A DNA stretch of 38,028 nucleotides from an uncultured Collinsella sp. (GTDB lineage Bacteria > Actinomycetota > Coriobacteriia > Coriobacteriales > Coriobacteriaceae): contig CAUEQD010000020.1 in assembly GCA_959019945.1 (NCBI GenBank), positions 1 through 38,028 of the forward strand, read 5' to 3'. The translations under genes and the position numbers were made by a program. Below the pieces are notes generated by a model that had not been told where the DNA came from, searched no databases, and worked only from the letters and a program-made list of their open reading frames with translations. Positions within the stretch are counted from its first letter, which is position 1. Each line of letters opens with the position of its first letter. This document shows, in pieces, positions 23,310-31,621 of this stretch.

Positions 23310-24509
23310 ATGGCCGAGATCGTTCTCAAACATGTTCAGAAGGTGTATCCCAACAACGAGTCCAAAAAGAAGGGCTTCTTTGGCAAAAAGAAGAAGACCG
23401 AGGAGAAGAAGCACAACCTCAAGGTTACCGAGGACGGCGTGCTCGCGGTGGAGGACTTTAATCTCACCGTGCATGACCAGGAGTTTGTCGTTCTCGTTGG
23501 CCCGTCTGGCTGCGGCAAGTCCACGACGATGCGCATGGTCGCTGGCCTGGAGGACATCACTTCGGGCGACGTGCTCATCGACGGCAAGCGCGTCAACGAC
23601 GTGGCGCCCAAGGACCGCGACATTGCCATGGTGTTCCAGAGCTATGCTCTGTACCCCAATATGACGGTGTACGAGAACATGGCGTTTACGCTCGAGCTCA
23701 AGAAGGTTCCCAAGGACGAGATCGACCGCAAGGTTCGTTCTGCTGCCGAGATTCTGGGCATTACCGAGTACCTCGACCGTAAGCCCAAGGCGCTCTCCGG
23801 CGGCCAGCGCCAGCGTGTCGCTATCGGCCGCGCCATCGTGCGTGACCCCAAGGTCTTCCTGATGGACGAGCCGCTGTCCAACCTGGACGCCAAGCTTCGT
23901 AACCAGATGCGTGCCGAGCTCATTAAGCTGCGCCACGAGATCAAGGGCACGTTCATTTATGTTACTCACGACCAGACCGAGGCTATGACCCTCGGTGACC
24001 GTATCGTGGTCATGAAGGACGGCGTCGTCCAGCAGATCGCCACCCCGCAGGAGGTCTTCAACCATCCCGCGAACATCTTCGTCGCCGGCTTCATCGGCGT
24101 GCCGCAGATGAACTTCTTCGATGCCCAGCTGGTGCGCTCGGGCAACGGCTTTACCGTCAAGACCGAGGATATGAACGTGGCGCTCGCCCCCGAGACCTGC
24201 GCTCAGCTTGCCCTCAACTGGGACGGCGGCGACGTGAAGGAGATCACGGCTGGCGTGCGCCCCGAGCAGATTCTGCTTGCCGACAAGGACGAGGAGGGCG
24301 CGCTCCAGGGTACCGTCGAGGTGACCGAGCTCATGGGCTCGACCGAGCATGTCCACGTGACCGCTCCCGACGGCCAGTTTGTCCTGATTATCCCCGTCGT
24401 CGACCTCGAGGCCAAGGGCGCGCTCAAGGCTGGCGACACCATCTGGTTCAAGTTCGAGAAGAACGCGACCCACCTCTTCGATAAGGTCTCTGGCAAGAAC
24501 CTTATCTAG
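23310..24509 (+). CDS. ABC sugar transporter ATPase, MsmX/UgpC/MalK type, with a Lys-rich insert
   Basis: This ATPase drives the importer encoded just upstream. Walker A is GPSGCGKST (residues 64-72), the Q-loop FQSYALYPNM, the signature LSGGQRQR, Walker B FLMDEPLSNLD and the switch YVTHD. A TOBE-type regulatory domain occupies the C-terminal third (AGVRPEQILLADKDE onward). Between the first strand (VLKHVQKVYP) and the second (VLAVEDFNLTV) there is an extra stretch of about 27 residues rich in Lys and Glu, including KKKGFFGKKKKTEEKK, so Walker A lies later than usual. Having its own ATPase differs from many Firmicutes sugar systems that share one. Confidence 0.93.
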   Translation: MAEIVLKHVQKVYPNNESKKKGFFGKKKKTEEKKHNLKVTEDGVLAVEDFNLTVHDQEFVVLVGPSGCGKSTTMRMVAGLEDITSGDVLIDGKRVNDVAPKDRDIAMVFQSYALYPNMTVYENMAFTLELKKVPKDEIDRKVRSAAEILGITEYLDRKPKALSGGQRQRVAIGRAIVRDPKVFLMDEPLSNLDAKLRNQMRAELIKLRHEIKGTFIYVTHDQTEAMTLGDRIVVMKDGVVQQIATPQEVFNHPANIFVAGFIGVPQMNFFDAQLVRSGNGFTVKTEDMNVALAPETCAQLALNWDGGDVKEITAGVRPEQILLADKDEEGALQGTVEVTELMGSTEHVHVTAPDGQFVLIIPVVDLEAKGALKAGDTIWFKFEKNATHLFDKVSGKNLI

Positions 24510-24577
24510 GCCCGGTGCATCCAGGCCCTTCCTTTGGGCGACTGCGGTATTGCCATCCTTTTGCCGCGGTCACATAT

Positions 24578-24621
24578 AAGGCTCCCCTCCCGTCCACTGG
24601 GCGAGAGGGGAGCCTTTCTTT
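24578..24621 (+). terminator. Terminator of the sugar ABC operon
   Basis: AAGGCTCCCCTC (24578-24589) pairs perfectly with GAGGGGAGCCTT (24605-24616), followed by TCTTT. Confidence 0.85.
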
Positions 24622-24649
24622 GTGTTGGGGCTGTCTGACCGGTCGTTTG

Positions 24650-24865
24650 TCTCGATCTGTAACGGGTGAGGCTGATTTCGGACGTTAGATGTTACAGATC
24701 GAGACGGTTCCGCTGAGCTAACCATTTCATCTAAATCTGTAACACCAAAGGTGAATTTCAGCTGCTAGATGTTACAGATCGAGATAAACCCAAGGGGAGG
24801 GGCCGGTATGTCTCAATCTGTAACAGCTGGGACCGTTTTTACCGAGTAGTTGTTACAGATCGAGA
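24650..24865. repeat. Three tandem 55-nt inverted-repeat units
   Basis: Units lie at 24650-24704, 24730-24784 and 24811-24865, starting 80 and 81 bases apart. Each has a 14-nt left end (TCTCGATCTGTAAC, with one or two changes in units 2 and 3), a 27-nt variable middle ending TAGAT or TAGTT, and a right end, GTTACAGATCGAGA, identical in all three. The 25-26-nt sequences between units are unrelated. They lie between two convergent operons. Confidence 0.85.
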
Positions 24866-24902
24866 TTGTTTGGCCGAGTTGGGTCGCAGAGTAACGTGCG
24901 GG

Positions 24903-24938
24903 CACAAAAAACGGAGCCGTGTTGCCACGACTCCGTTT
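24903..24938 (-). terminator. Terminator of malQ-glgP
   Basis: On the minus strand AAACGGAG pairs with CTCCGTTT and runs into TTTTTTG. Confidence 0.85.
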
Positions 24939-24966
24939 CTCAAGAGGATGGGTAAGGGAAGCGAAA

Positions 24967-27234
24967 TTAGCTCAGGTGCCAAATCTCGTCGTTGTACTGG
25001 GAGATCGTGCGGTCAGACGAGAAGGTGCCGGCGTTGGCGATATTGATGAGCGTCTTGCGCATCCAGGCGTCCTGGTCCTCGTAGTCGGCCAACACGCGCT
25101 CCTTGGTCTGGATGTACTCCTCAATGTCGAGCAGGGCCATAAACCAGTCCTTGCCCTTAATGTCATCGTGCAGGCGCTGCAGGCGCTCGACGTTGCCGGT
25201 CGCCATAAAGGCCGGGTTGGTGATGAAGTCCACCAGCAGTTTAATGCCGGGCTTGCGGTAGAGCACACCGGCGTCATAGGTGCCGTCGGCATAGAGCTGC
25301 TCGACCTGTTTGGACGAGGCACCAAAGGTATAGATATTCTCGTCGCCCACGAGCTCGGCAATCTCCACGTTGGCGCCGTCGAGCGTGCACAGGGTTAGGG
25401 CGCCGTTGAGCATGAACTTCATGTTGGAGGTGCCGCTCGCCTCCTTGGAGGCCAGGCTGATCTGCTCGGAGATATCAGCGGCGGGGATCACGCGCTCGGC
25501 GGCGGTGACGTTGTAGTTTTCGATCATGACGACCTGCAGGTAGGGAGCCACGTCGGGGTCGTTTGCAATCCACTGCGATAGCGTCAGGATCAGATGGATG
25601 ATGTCCTGCGCGATAGTGTAGGCAGGCGCCGCCTTGCCGCCAAAGATGATGGTGACAGGGTGCTTAGGTCTGTTGCCGTTCTTGATATCGAGGTACTTCC
25701 AGATGATGTAGAGCGCGAGCATCTGCTGACGCTTGTACTCGTGGATGCGCTTGACCTGGACGTCGATGATGGCGTTGGAGGGAATGGTCACGCCCTGCTC
25801 GAGCGCCATGAACTGGCGCATGATGGCCTTGGCTTCGACCTTGGTGGCGGCCAGGCGCTCAAGAACGTCCTTGTCGTCGGCGAACTTGGCGAGTTTGCTC
25901 AGATCGCCGGTGCTGCGCCAGTCGGTGCCGATCACATCGTCGAGCAGGCTGGCGAGCGCGGGGTTGGCCCCATGAATCCAGCGGCGGAAGGTGATGCCGT
26001 TGGTCTTGTTGGAGAACTTCTCGGGATAGATCTCGTAGAACGGATGAAGCTCGGTGTCCTCCAGGATCTTGGTGTGGAGGGCGGCTACGCCGTTGATGGA
26101 GAAGCCAAAGTGGATGTCCATGTGGGCCATGTGGACGGTGTCGTGCTCGTCGATGATGGCGACGCGCGGGTCATCGTGCTCGGCCTTCGCGATCTCATCG
26201 AGCTTGACGATAATGTCGGCGATGGCAGGGGAGACCTTCTGCAGGCTGGTGAGCGGCCACTTCTCGAGCGCCTCGGCAAGAATCGTGTGGTTAGTGTAGG
26301 CGACCATGGAGCGTACGATGGTCACGGCCTCGTCAAACTCGATGCCATGCTCGGTGGTGAGCAGGCGAATGAGCTCGGGAATGACCATGGTGGGGTGCGT
26401 GTCGTTGATCTGGACAACGGCGTAATCGGCCAGATCGTGCAGGTTGCTGCCGCGCTCGACGGCCTCGTCGATCAGGAGCTGGGCGGCGTTGCTCACCATG
26501 AAGTACTCCTGATAGATGCGAAGTAGGCGGCCCTGCTCGTCGGAATCGTCGGGGTAGAGGAACAAGGTGAGGTTCTTGGCGATCTCGGTCTTGTCGAAGT
26601 CGATGGAACTGCCGGGGACCAGGCCGTCGTCGACGCTCGCCAGGTCGAACAGGCGCAGGCGGTTCTTGGTGGACTGGCCGTAACCGGGCACATCGATGTT
26701 GACGAGCTTGGAGGTAACGGCAAAATCGCCGAACTCGACGGTGTAGGAGTGGTCATCGTCGACTAGGATGTCCTGCTCACCGAGCCACTCGTCGGGGACG
26801 GCCTTCTGCTGGTTGTCGACAAAGCGCTGACGGAACAGACCGTAGTGATAGTTGAGGCCCACGCCATCGCCGGTCAAGCCCAGCGTGGCGATGGAATCCA
26901 GGAAGCATGCGGCCAAGCGGCCCAGGCCGCCGTTGCCGAGTGACGGCTCGACCTCGAATTCCTCGATTTTGTTGAGGTCGTGGCCTGCGGCGGTGAGCTG
27001 GTCCTTAACCTCGTCGTAGATGCCGAGGTCGATCATGTTGTTGATGAGCAGCTTGCCGATCAAAAATTCGGCGGAAATGTAATAGAGCTTTTTCTTGCCG
27101 TTGTTGAGCGGGCGGGCGGCGGAGCGCTCCTGCACGAGTTTGACCAGTAGCTTGTAAATGCGACGGTCGTCGAGCTGCTCGAGCGAGGTGCCAAAAGACT
27201 GCTCGGCGAGTTCCATGAGGTTAATTTGGGGCAT
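24967..27234 (-). CDS. glgP: Glycogen/maltodextrin phosphorylase (GT35)
   Basis: GlgP releases glucose 1-phosphate from the ends of alpha-1,4-glucans with inorganic phosphate and PLP. The PLP lysine lies near residue 606 in EASGTSNMKFMLNGALT, followed by the conserved DGANVEI. VERGSNLHD and NGITFRRW are further family sequences. I chose the ATG at 27234, preceded by AGGAGA at the right distance (756 codons with the stop). An ATG at 27261 lacks such a site. It follows malQ on the same strand, 128 bases away. With MalQ it would convert imported maltodextrins to glucose and glucose 1-phosphate. Confidence 0.94.
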   Translation of the reverse strand: MPQINLMELAEQSFGTSLEQLDDRRIYKLLVKLVQERSAARPLNNGKKKLYYISAEFLIGKLLINNMIDLGIYDEVKDQLTAAGHDLNKIEEFEVEPSLGNGGLGRLAACFLDSIATLGLTGDGVGLNYHYGLFRQRFVDNQQKAVPDEWLGEQDILVDDDHSYTVEFGDFAVTSKLVNIDVPGYGQSTKNRLRLFDLASVDDGLVPGSSIDFDKTEIAKNLTLFLYPDDSDEQGRLLRIYQEYFMVSNAAQLLIDEAVERGSNLHDLADYAVVQINDTHPTMVIPELIRLLTTEHGIEFDEAVTIVRSMVAYTNHTILAEALEKWPLTSLQKVSPAIADIIVKLDEIAKAEHDDPRVAIIDEHDTVHMAHMDIHFGFSINGVAALHTKILEDTELHPFYEIYPEKFSNKTNGITFRRWIHGANPALASLLDDVIGTDWRSTGDLSKLAKFADDKDVLERLAATKVEAKAIMRQFMALEQGVTIPSNAIIDVQVKRIHEYKRQQMLALYIIWKYLDIKNGNRPKHPVTIIFGGKAAPAYTIAQDIIHLILTLSQWIANDPDVAPYLQVVMIENYNVTAAERVIPAADISEQISLASKEASGTSNMKFMLNGALTLCTLDGANVEIAELVGDENIYTFGASSKQVEQLYADGTYDAGVLYRKPGIKLLVDFITNPAFMATGNVERLQRLHDDIKGKDWFMALLDIEEYIQTKERVLADYEDQDAWMRKTLINIANAGTFSSDRTISQYNDEIWHLS

Positions 27235-27280
27235 GTTTTCTCCTGTGATGGGTTGTTTCATGTCTGCAATTCATAAGAAG

Positions 27281-27314
27281 CCCGCGCGAGGGGATTGGGG
27301 TGGCCTCGCGCGGG
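27281..27314 (-). other. Hairpin between malQ and glgP
   Basis: CCCGCGCGAGG pairs with CCTCGCGCGGG. On the minus strand CTTCTTAT follows, which is T-rich but interrupted, so it may cause partial termination before glgP. Confidence 0.6.
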
Positions 27315-27362
27315 AAAAGCAAGCGCGTCCGCACGGTGGGGAGGGGTCGGGCGCGGTAGCTC

Positions 27363-28883
27363 CTATTGAGGAAGCTCGATTTCGGCTTCCGACGGGATGC
27401 GGAAGTAGGTCTCGGTCCAGTCGGTGAGTTTGTGCTCGAGCTCGCGGGTGATGGCGCCGTCGAGCATGCGCCAGGTCCAGTTGCCGCCCAGCGTGGCAGG
27501 GGTGTTGATGCGCGCCTCGTTGCCCAAGTTGAGCAGATCCTGCATGGTGTAGATGCACGTGTCGCTCACGCTGGCGGCGATGGTGCGATTGAGTGCATCT
27601 GCCATGGGTTCGCCGGCCTGCTGATGGGTGTACAGGGCTGCCTGCTCACGCTGACGCGGGGTGGCCGTTCCCTCAAACCAACCGCGCGCCGTCTCGTTGT
27701 CGTGGGTGCCCACATAGGCGACGGTGTTGGCGATGTAGTTATGCGGCAGGTAGTACGAGTTGGTGCCCTCAAAGGCAAACTGCAGGATCTTCATGCCGGG
27801 GAAGCCCGAGTTGTCGCGCATGTCGATGACGCCGGGGGTGAGGAAGCCCAGGTCCTCGGCGATGATGGGCAGCGTGCCGAGCTTTTCCTCGAGCGTCTTG
27901 AAGAACTTGAGGCCGGGACCCTGCGTCCACGAACCGTAGGACGAATCGGGCGAGGAGAACGGCACCTCCCAATAGGCCTCGAAGCCGCGGAAGTGATCCA
28001 GGCGGATGACGTCGTACATGTCGAGGGCGGCGCGAATGCGGCCCTCCCACCAGGAGAAGCCGTCGGACTCCATGGCGTCCCAGTCGTAGATGGGGTTGCC
28101 CCAGTACTGGCCGGTGGCCGAGAACTGGTCGGGCGGCGTGCCGGCGACGCTCACGGGATTGCCGGCGGCGTCGATCTTAAAGAGCTCAGGCGTCGCCCAC
28201 ATCTCGACGGAGTCACGCGAGACATAGATGGGCAGGTCGCCGATGATGAGAATGTCGCGCTCGTTGGCATAGGCCTTGAGGCGGCTCCATTGGCGGTCGA
28301 AGAAATACTGCGTCATCTGGTGGTAGAGCATGCGCGCGGGATGGGCGGCGCAGACCTTGGCAGATGCTTCGCCGCGGGTGCGCAGTTCTGCGGGCCACTC
28401 CCAAAACGCCTTGAGTCCGCACTCCTCTTTGACGGTCATGAACTCGCAGTAGGGGATGAGCCAGTCCTCGTTGGCCTGGATAAAGTCATCGAAATCGGCC
28501 GGCTTGTCGGCAGCAAAGCGCTCGGCGGCGCGGTCGAGAATCTGACGGCGGCCGCCAAAGATAGCACCGTAGTCAACATTGCTGGGGTCGGATCCCAGGT
28601 ACACGCCATCGATATCGCGCTGCTCCAGATACCCTGTCTCGATAAGCTCGGCAAAGTCGATAAAGTTGGGGTTGCCTGCGCGGGCCGAGAACGACTGATA
28701 GGGCGAATCGCCATAGCTGGTCGTCGTAAGGGGCAGAATCTGCCAGTAATGTTGTTTGCACGAGGCGAGAAAATCGACGAAGTCGTAGGCATTCCAGCCA
28801 AAGCCGCCGATTCCGTATAGTCCGGGCAGAGATGAGACGGGCATGAGGACGCCGCTTGCACGCTCCATGAATGCGCTCACCAA
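27363..28883 (-). CDS. malQ: 4-alpha-glucanotransferase (amylomaltase, GH77)
   Basis: MalQ moves glucan segments between maltodextrins, making chains long enough for GlgP and releasing glucose. The catalytic nucleophile is near residue 296 in IRLDHFRGFEAYWEVP. The acid/base Glu is in IIAEDLGF and the third carboxylate in GTHDNE. The length of 506 residues is usual for the bacterial short form. A GTG at 28883 follows AGAAGG closely; an ATG at 28868 is an alternative start. The upstream region carries a GTTTAAACAA site on the minus strand, tying it to the GntR regulon. Confidence 0.94.
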   Translation of the reverse strand: MVSAFMERASGVLMPVSSLPGLYGIGGFGWNAYDFVDFLASCKQHYWQILPLTTTSYGDSPYQSFSARAGNPNFIDFAELIETGYLEQRDIDGVYLGSDPSNVDYGAIFGGRRQILDRAAERFAADKPADFDDFIQANEDWLIPYCEFMTVKEECGLKAFWEWPAELRTRGEASAKVCAAHPARMLYHQMTQYFFDRQWSRLKAYANERDILIIGDLPIYVSRDSVEMWATPELFKIDAAGNPVSVAGTPPDQFSATGQYWGNPIYDWDAMESDGFSWWEGRIRAALDMYDVIRLDHFRGFEAYWEVPFSSPDSSYGSWTQGPGLKFFKTLEEKLGTLPIIAEDLGFLTPGVIDMRDNSGFPGMKILQFAFEGTNSYYLPHNYIANTVAYVGTHDNETARGWFEGTATPRQREQAALYTHQQAGEPMADALNRTIAASVSDTCIYTMQDLLNLGNEARINTPATLGGNWTWRMLDGAITRELEHKLTDWTETYFRIPSEAEIELPQ

Positions 28884-28953
28884 CCTTCTTGTTGTGGGGT
28901 CGGCCTGCCGATGGGTGTGCAGTCCGCCTCCGATGTTCTGATTCGATACGCCT

Positions 28954-28980
28954 ATTGTAAAACATGTTGTTTAAACATGT
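28954..28980 (-). promoter_or_regulatory. Promoter -10 and GntR-type operator of malQ-glgP
   Basis: On the minus strand GTTTAAACAA (28967-28976) lies just upstream of a TACAAT -10 box (28954-28959), so a bound protein would block RNA polymerase. Two ACATGT palindromes flank the site. Confidence 0.55.
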
Positions 28981-29032
28981 ACAGGCAAGATAAAAAAGTT
29001 GGTCGATTTTCGGCGAATGGTTACATGCCATG

Positions 29033-29068
29033 AAAAAAAGCCCCGACCTCACAACGTGAGATCGGGGC
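29033..29068 (-). terminator. Terminator of galE
   Basis: On the minus strand GCCCCGATCTCAC pairs with GTGAGGTCGGGGC (one internal mismatch) and is followed by TTTTTTTC. Confidence 0.9.
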
Positions 29069-29090
29069 AAGAGCGGTATGTAGGTTTTTG

Positions 29091-30152
29091 CTACTCGGCG
29101 TCGGCGAAGCCGTTGGGGTTGTGGCTCTGCCAGTTCCAGCTATCGCGGCACATGTCCGCGATGTCGTACTGGGCCTTCCAGCCCATCATGCGCTCGGCCT
29201 TGGAGGCATCGCACCAGTTGGCAGCGATGTCGCCGGCGCGGCGCTCGCGGATCACATAGGGCAGCTCCTTGCCACAAGCCTTGGAGAAGGCGGCGACGAC
29301 CTCGAGTACCGAGGTGCCGGTGCCGGTGCCCAAGTTAAAGATCTCGACGCCGGTCTTGCCGTTCATCCAATTAAGGGCAGCAACGTGACCAGAGGCCAGA
29401 TCGCACACGTGGATGTAGTCGCGCACGCCGGTGCCGTCGGGGGTGGGGTAGTCGTTGCCAAAGACCTGAACGGCCTCGAGCTTGCCCACGGCGACCTGGG
29501 CGACATAGGGCACCAGGTTGTTGGGGATGCCCTTGGGGTCCTCGCCGATCAGGCCCGACGGATGAGCGCCGATGGGGTTGAAGTAACGGAGCAGCACGAC
29601 GTCCCACTCGGGGTCGGCGGTGTGGACGTCCATAAGGATCTGCTCGATCATCCACTTGGTCCAACCATAGGGGTTGGTCGCGGGCTTCTTAGGATCCTCC
29701 TCGGTGACGGGCGGGTTGTCCGGGTCGCCGTAGACGGTCGAGGAGCTTGAGAAGATGATGGACTTGCAGCCATGGTTGCGCATGACGTCGACGAGCACCA
29801 GGGTGTTCTCGATGTTGTTGTGGTAGTACTCGACGGGCTTGCTCACCGACTCGCCGACGGCCTTAAAGCCGGCGAAGTGGATGACGCGGTCGATCTGATG
29901 GGTATCGAAGATCTTGTTCATCGCATCGCGGTCGAGCACGTTGGCCTCGTAGAAGGTGAGGTTCTTGGCGGCCTCGTCGCCCACGATGGTCTTGACGCGG
30001 TCGACGGCGACGGCGCTGGAGTTGGAGAGATCATCGACGATGACGACCTGGTAGCCACCCTCGAGCAGCTGAACGACGGTGTGCGAGCCGATAAAGCCGG
30101 CGCCACCGGTAACGAGGACGCAGGTGTCTTTGGGGTCGAGTGCTTTGGACAT
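29091..30152 (-). CDS. galE: UDP-glucose 4-epimerase
   Basis: GalE interconverts UDP-glucose and UDP-galactose, for the Leloir pathway and for cell-surface sugars. It is an extended short-chain dehydrogenase/reductase: the NAD-binding TGGAGFIG is at residues 15-22, the catalytic Ser is in SSSSTVYG, and the Tyr-Lys pair is Y162 and K166 in YGWTK. FNLGTGTGTSVLEV is the substrate-side motif. At 353 residues it is of normal length. AGGAGACT precedes the ATG. It is a single-gene unit with its own promoter and terminator; no galK or galT is seen next to it. Confidence 0.95.
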   Translation of the reverse strand: MSKALDPKDTCVLVTGGAGFIGSHTVVQLLEGGYQVVIVDDLSNSSAVAVDRVKTIVGDEAAKNLTFYEANVLDRDAMNKIFDTHQIDRVIHFAGFKAVGESVSKPVEYYHNNIENTLVLVDVMRNHGCKSIIFSSSSTVYGDPDNPPVTEEDPKKPATNPYGWTKWMIEQILMDVHTADPEWDVVLLRYFNPIGAHPSGLIGEDPKGIPNNLVPYVAQVAVGKLEAVQVFGNDYPTPDGTGVRDYIHVCDLASGHVAALNWMNGKTGVEIFNLGTGTGTSVLEVVAAFSKACGKELPYVIRERRAGDIAANWCDASKAERMMGWKAQYDIADMCRDSWNWQSHNPNGFADAE

Positions 30153-30189
30153 GTAGTCTCCTATCGAATCAGGAACACTTCTTCAGGGG

Positions 30190-30218
30190 AGTATAGCGCA
30201 GGCAGGGACACCCAAATC
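30190..30218 (-). promoter_or_regulatory. Promoter of galE
   Basis: On the minus strand GATTTG (30213-30218), a 17-bp spacer and TATACT (30190-30195) stand about 40 bases before the start codon. The -35 box is weak. Confidence 0.55.
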
Positions 30219-30346
30219 GTGCGCTGTAGGAAAAGCAGAGGATTGTGCTAACGTACTCATAGAAGAGCTTGCGTACGCATAACCTGATCTTTGGCATTTG
30301 CTTACGAGCCGCTGACCTTGTAGTTTCCTGCCGTTCGTGGAAATCG

Positions 30347-30376
30347 TTGGGTCGCGCCATATGTACGCTAATATGT
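30347..30376 (+). promoter_or_regulatory. Promoter of the peptidoglycan hydrolase gene
   Basis: TTGGGT (30347-30352), a 16-bp spacer and TAATAT (30369-30374) form a good promoter. CCATATGTACGCTAATATGT (30357-30376) overlaps it and resembles the element before the JetD-like gene at 9894-9911. Confidence 0.6.
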
Positions 30377-30418
30377 ATGAGTTGAGCGACATATAAATAA
30401 ACATGTAACGGAGTACAT

Positions 30419-31609
30419 ATGTCACCAAACAGCGATTCCATCCTTTCCCAGGAGCTCTCGCGCCGCACTGCCCTCAAGGCTCTGTTCGGCGCCGCTTCTG
30501 CGGCGGTTCTTTTTGGCCTGCCCGCTCGCGCCCATGCGGCGGAGGCTTCCAAAGAAACCACCGATAAACTGAATGCCGCCCAGGCCCAACTCGACGAGGT
30601 TCAGGCCCAGCTCGACAGCATCGCAAATGAGTATGCGGCGCTGGCCAACAAGAATGCCCAGACCCTCAACGACATCGAGAATGTCCAGGGCAAGATTGAC
30701 GACACGCAGGCCCAGATCGATGAAAAGAAGGCCGAGCTCAAGAAGAAGCGCAACGACCTTTCCGATCGCGTGGCCGCCAGCTACAAGTCCGGCGGCACGA
30801 ACATCCTGTCGCTGCTGCTGGCCTCTGGCTCGTTTGAGGAACTCGTCGCCAACGCGCATTACGTTGAGAAGATCAACAAGAGCGACCGCGATGCCATCGA
30901 GGATATCCAGACGATTCAGGCTGAGCTCGACGCACAGAAGACCGAGCTCGAAGCACAAAAGGCCGACCTGGAAAAACTCAAGGACCAGCAGACGGCTCAG
31001 ATGCAGGATATGCAGGCCAAGCAGCAAGAAGTCCAGACCGTGCTGAACGGTCTTTCCGACGACGTCAAGGAGCTCATGGCTCAGCGCGATTCCGAGATCC
31101 TCGCTGCCGCCCAGGCTGAGGAGGCTGCCAGGAAGGCCGCCGCTGCCGCTGCCGCCGCGAACAAGAACAATTCCTACTCGGGTGGTGGATCGTATGCGTC
31201 CGGGACCCCGCAACAGAATGCCGGCTCGGGCAAACAGCAGGCCGTCGTCAACGCGTGCTACTCCACGCCTTCGCCGGGTCAGAACTGGTGCGCGGCGTGG
31301 GTTACCAATGTCTTCCGTAACGCCGGCGTTGGCTACTTTGGCGGTAACGCGTGCGATATGTTTAACGCATGGTGCTATAGCTCCGACCGCTCGGCGCTGC
31401 AGGTGGGCATGATCGTGGCCGATTCCTCGCACAGCGGCACGGGTGCTCCGGGCCTTATCTACGGTCATGTGGGTATCTACGTTGGCGGCGGCATCGTTAT
31501 GAGCAACGAGGGCGCCATTACGTCTAAGTCGCTTGATTCGTTTATTAGCTTCTATGGCACTGGCTCTGGCGTGCGTTGGGGCTGGCTTGGCGGTATTGCG
31601 CTGTCGTAA
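30419..31609 (+). CDS. Secreted PcsB-like coiled-coil peptidoglycan hydrolase
   Basis: This 396-residue protein begins with a Tat-type signal (LSRRTALKALFG, hydrophobic run, cleavage near ARAHAAEA). Residues about 40-240 are a long coiled coil of the PcsB/RipC kind, probably an autoinhibitory or FtsEX-contacting arm. An Ala/Ser/Gly-rich linker follows. The C-terminal domain is a CHAP or NlpC/P60-type cysteine peptidase with Cys near 291 (NWCAAWV) and His near 350 (GHVGIYV). Such enzymes cut peptidoglycan cross-bridges during cell separation. CGGAG precedes the ATG. The enzyme class is clear, but the exact peptidase subfamily is not. Confidence 0.88.
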   Translation: MSPNSDSILSQELSRRTALKALFGAASAAVLFGLPARAHAAEASKETTDKLNAAQAQLDEVQAQLDSIANEYAALANKNAQTLNDIENVQGKIDDTQAQIDEKKAELKKKRNDLSDRVAASYKSGGTNILSLLLASGSFEELVANAHYVEKINKSDRDAIEDIQTIQAELDAQKTELEAQKADLEKLKDQQTAQMQDMQAKQQEVQTVLNGLSDDVKELMAQRDSEILAAAQAEEAARKAAAAAAAANKNNSYSGGGSYASGTPQQNAGSGKQQAVVNACYSTPSPGQNWCAAWVTNVFRNAGVGYFGGNACDMFNAWCYSSDRSALQVGMIVADSSHSGTGAPGLIYGHVGIYVGGGIVMSNEGAITSKSLDSFISFYGTGSGVRWGWLGGIALS

Positions 31610-31621
31610 CTGCGGCTTGGT

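Noticed and set aside
24650..24865. CRISPR array
   Set aside because: Each unit has inverted ends around a variable interior, and a second variable linker; only three units occur, and no cas genes are present.
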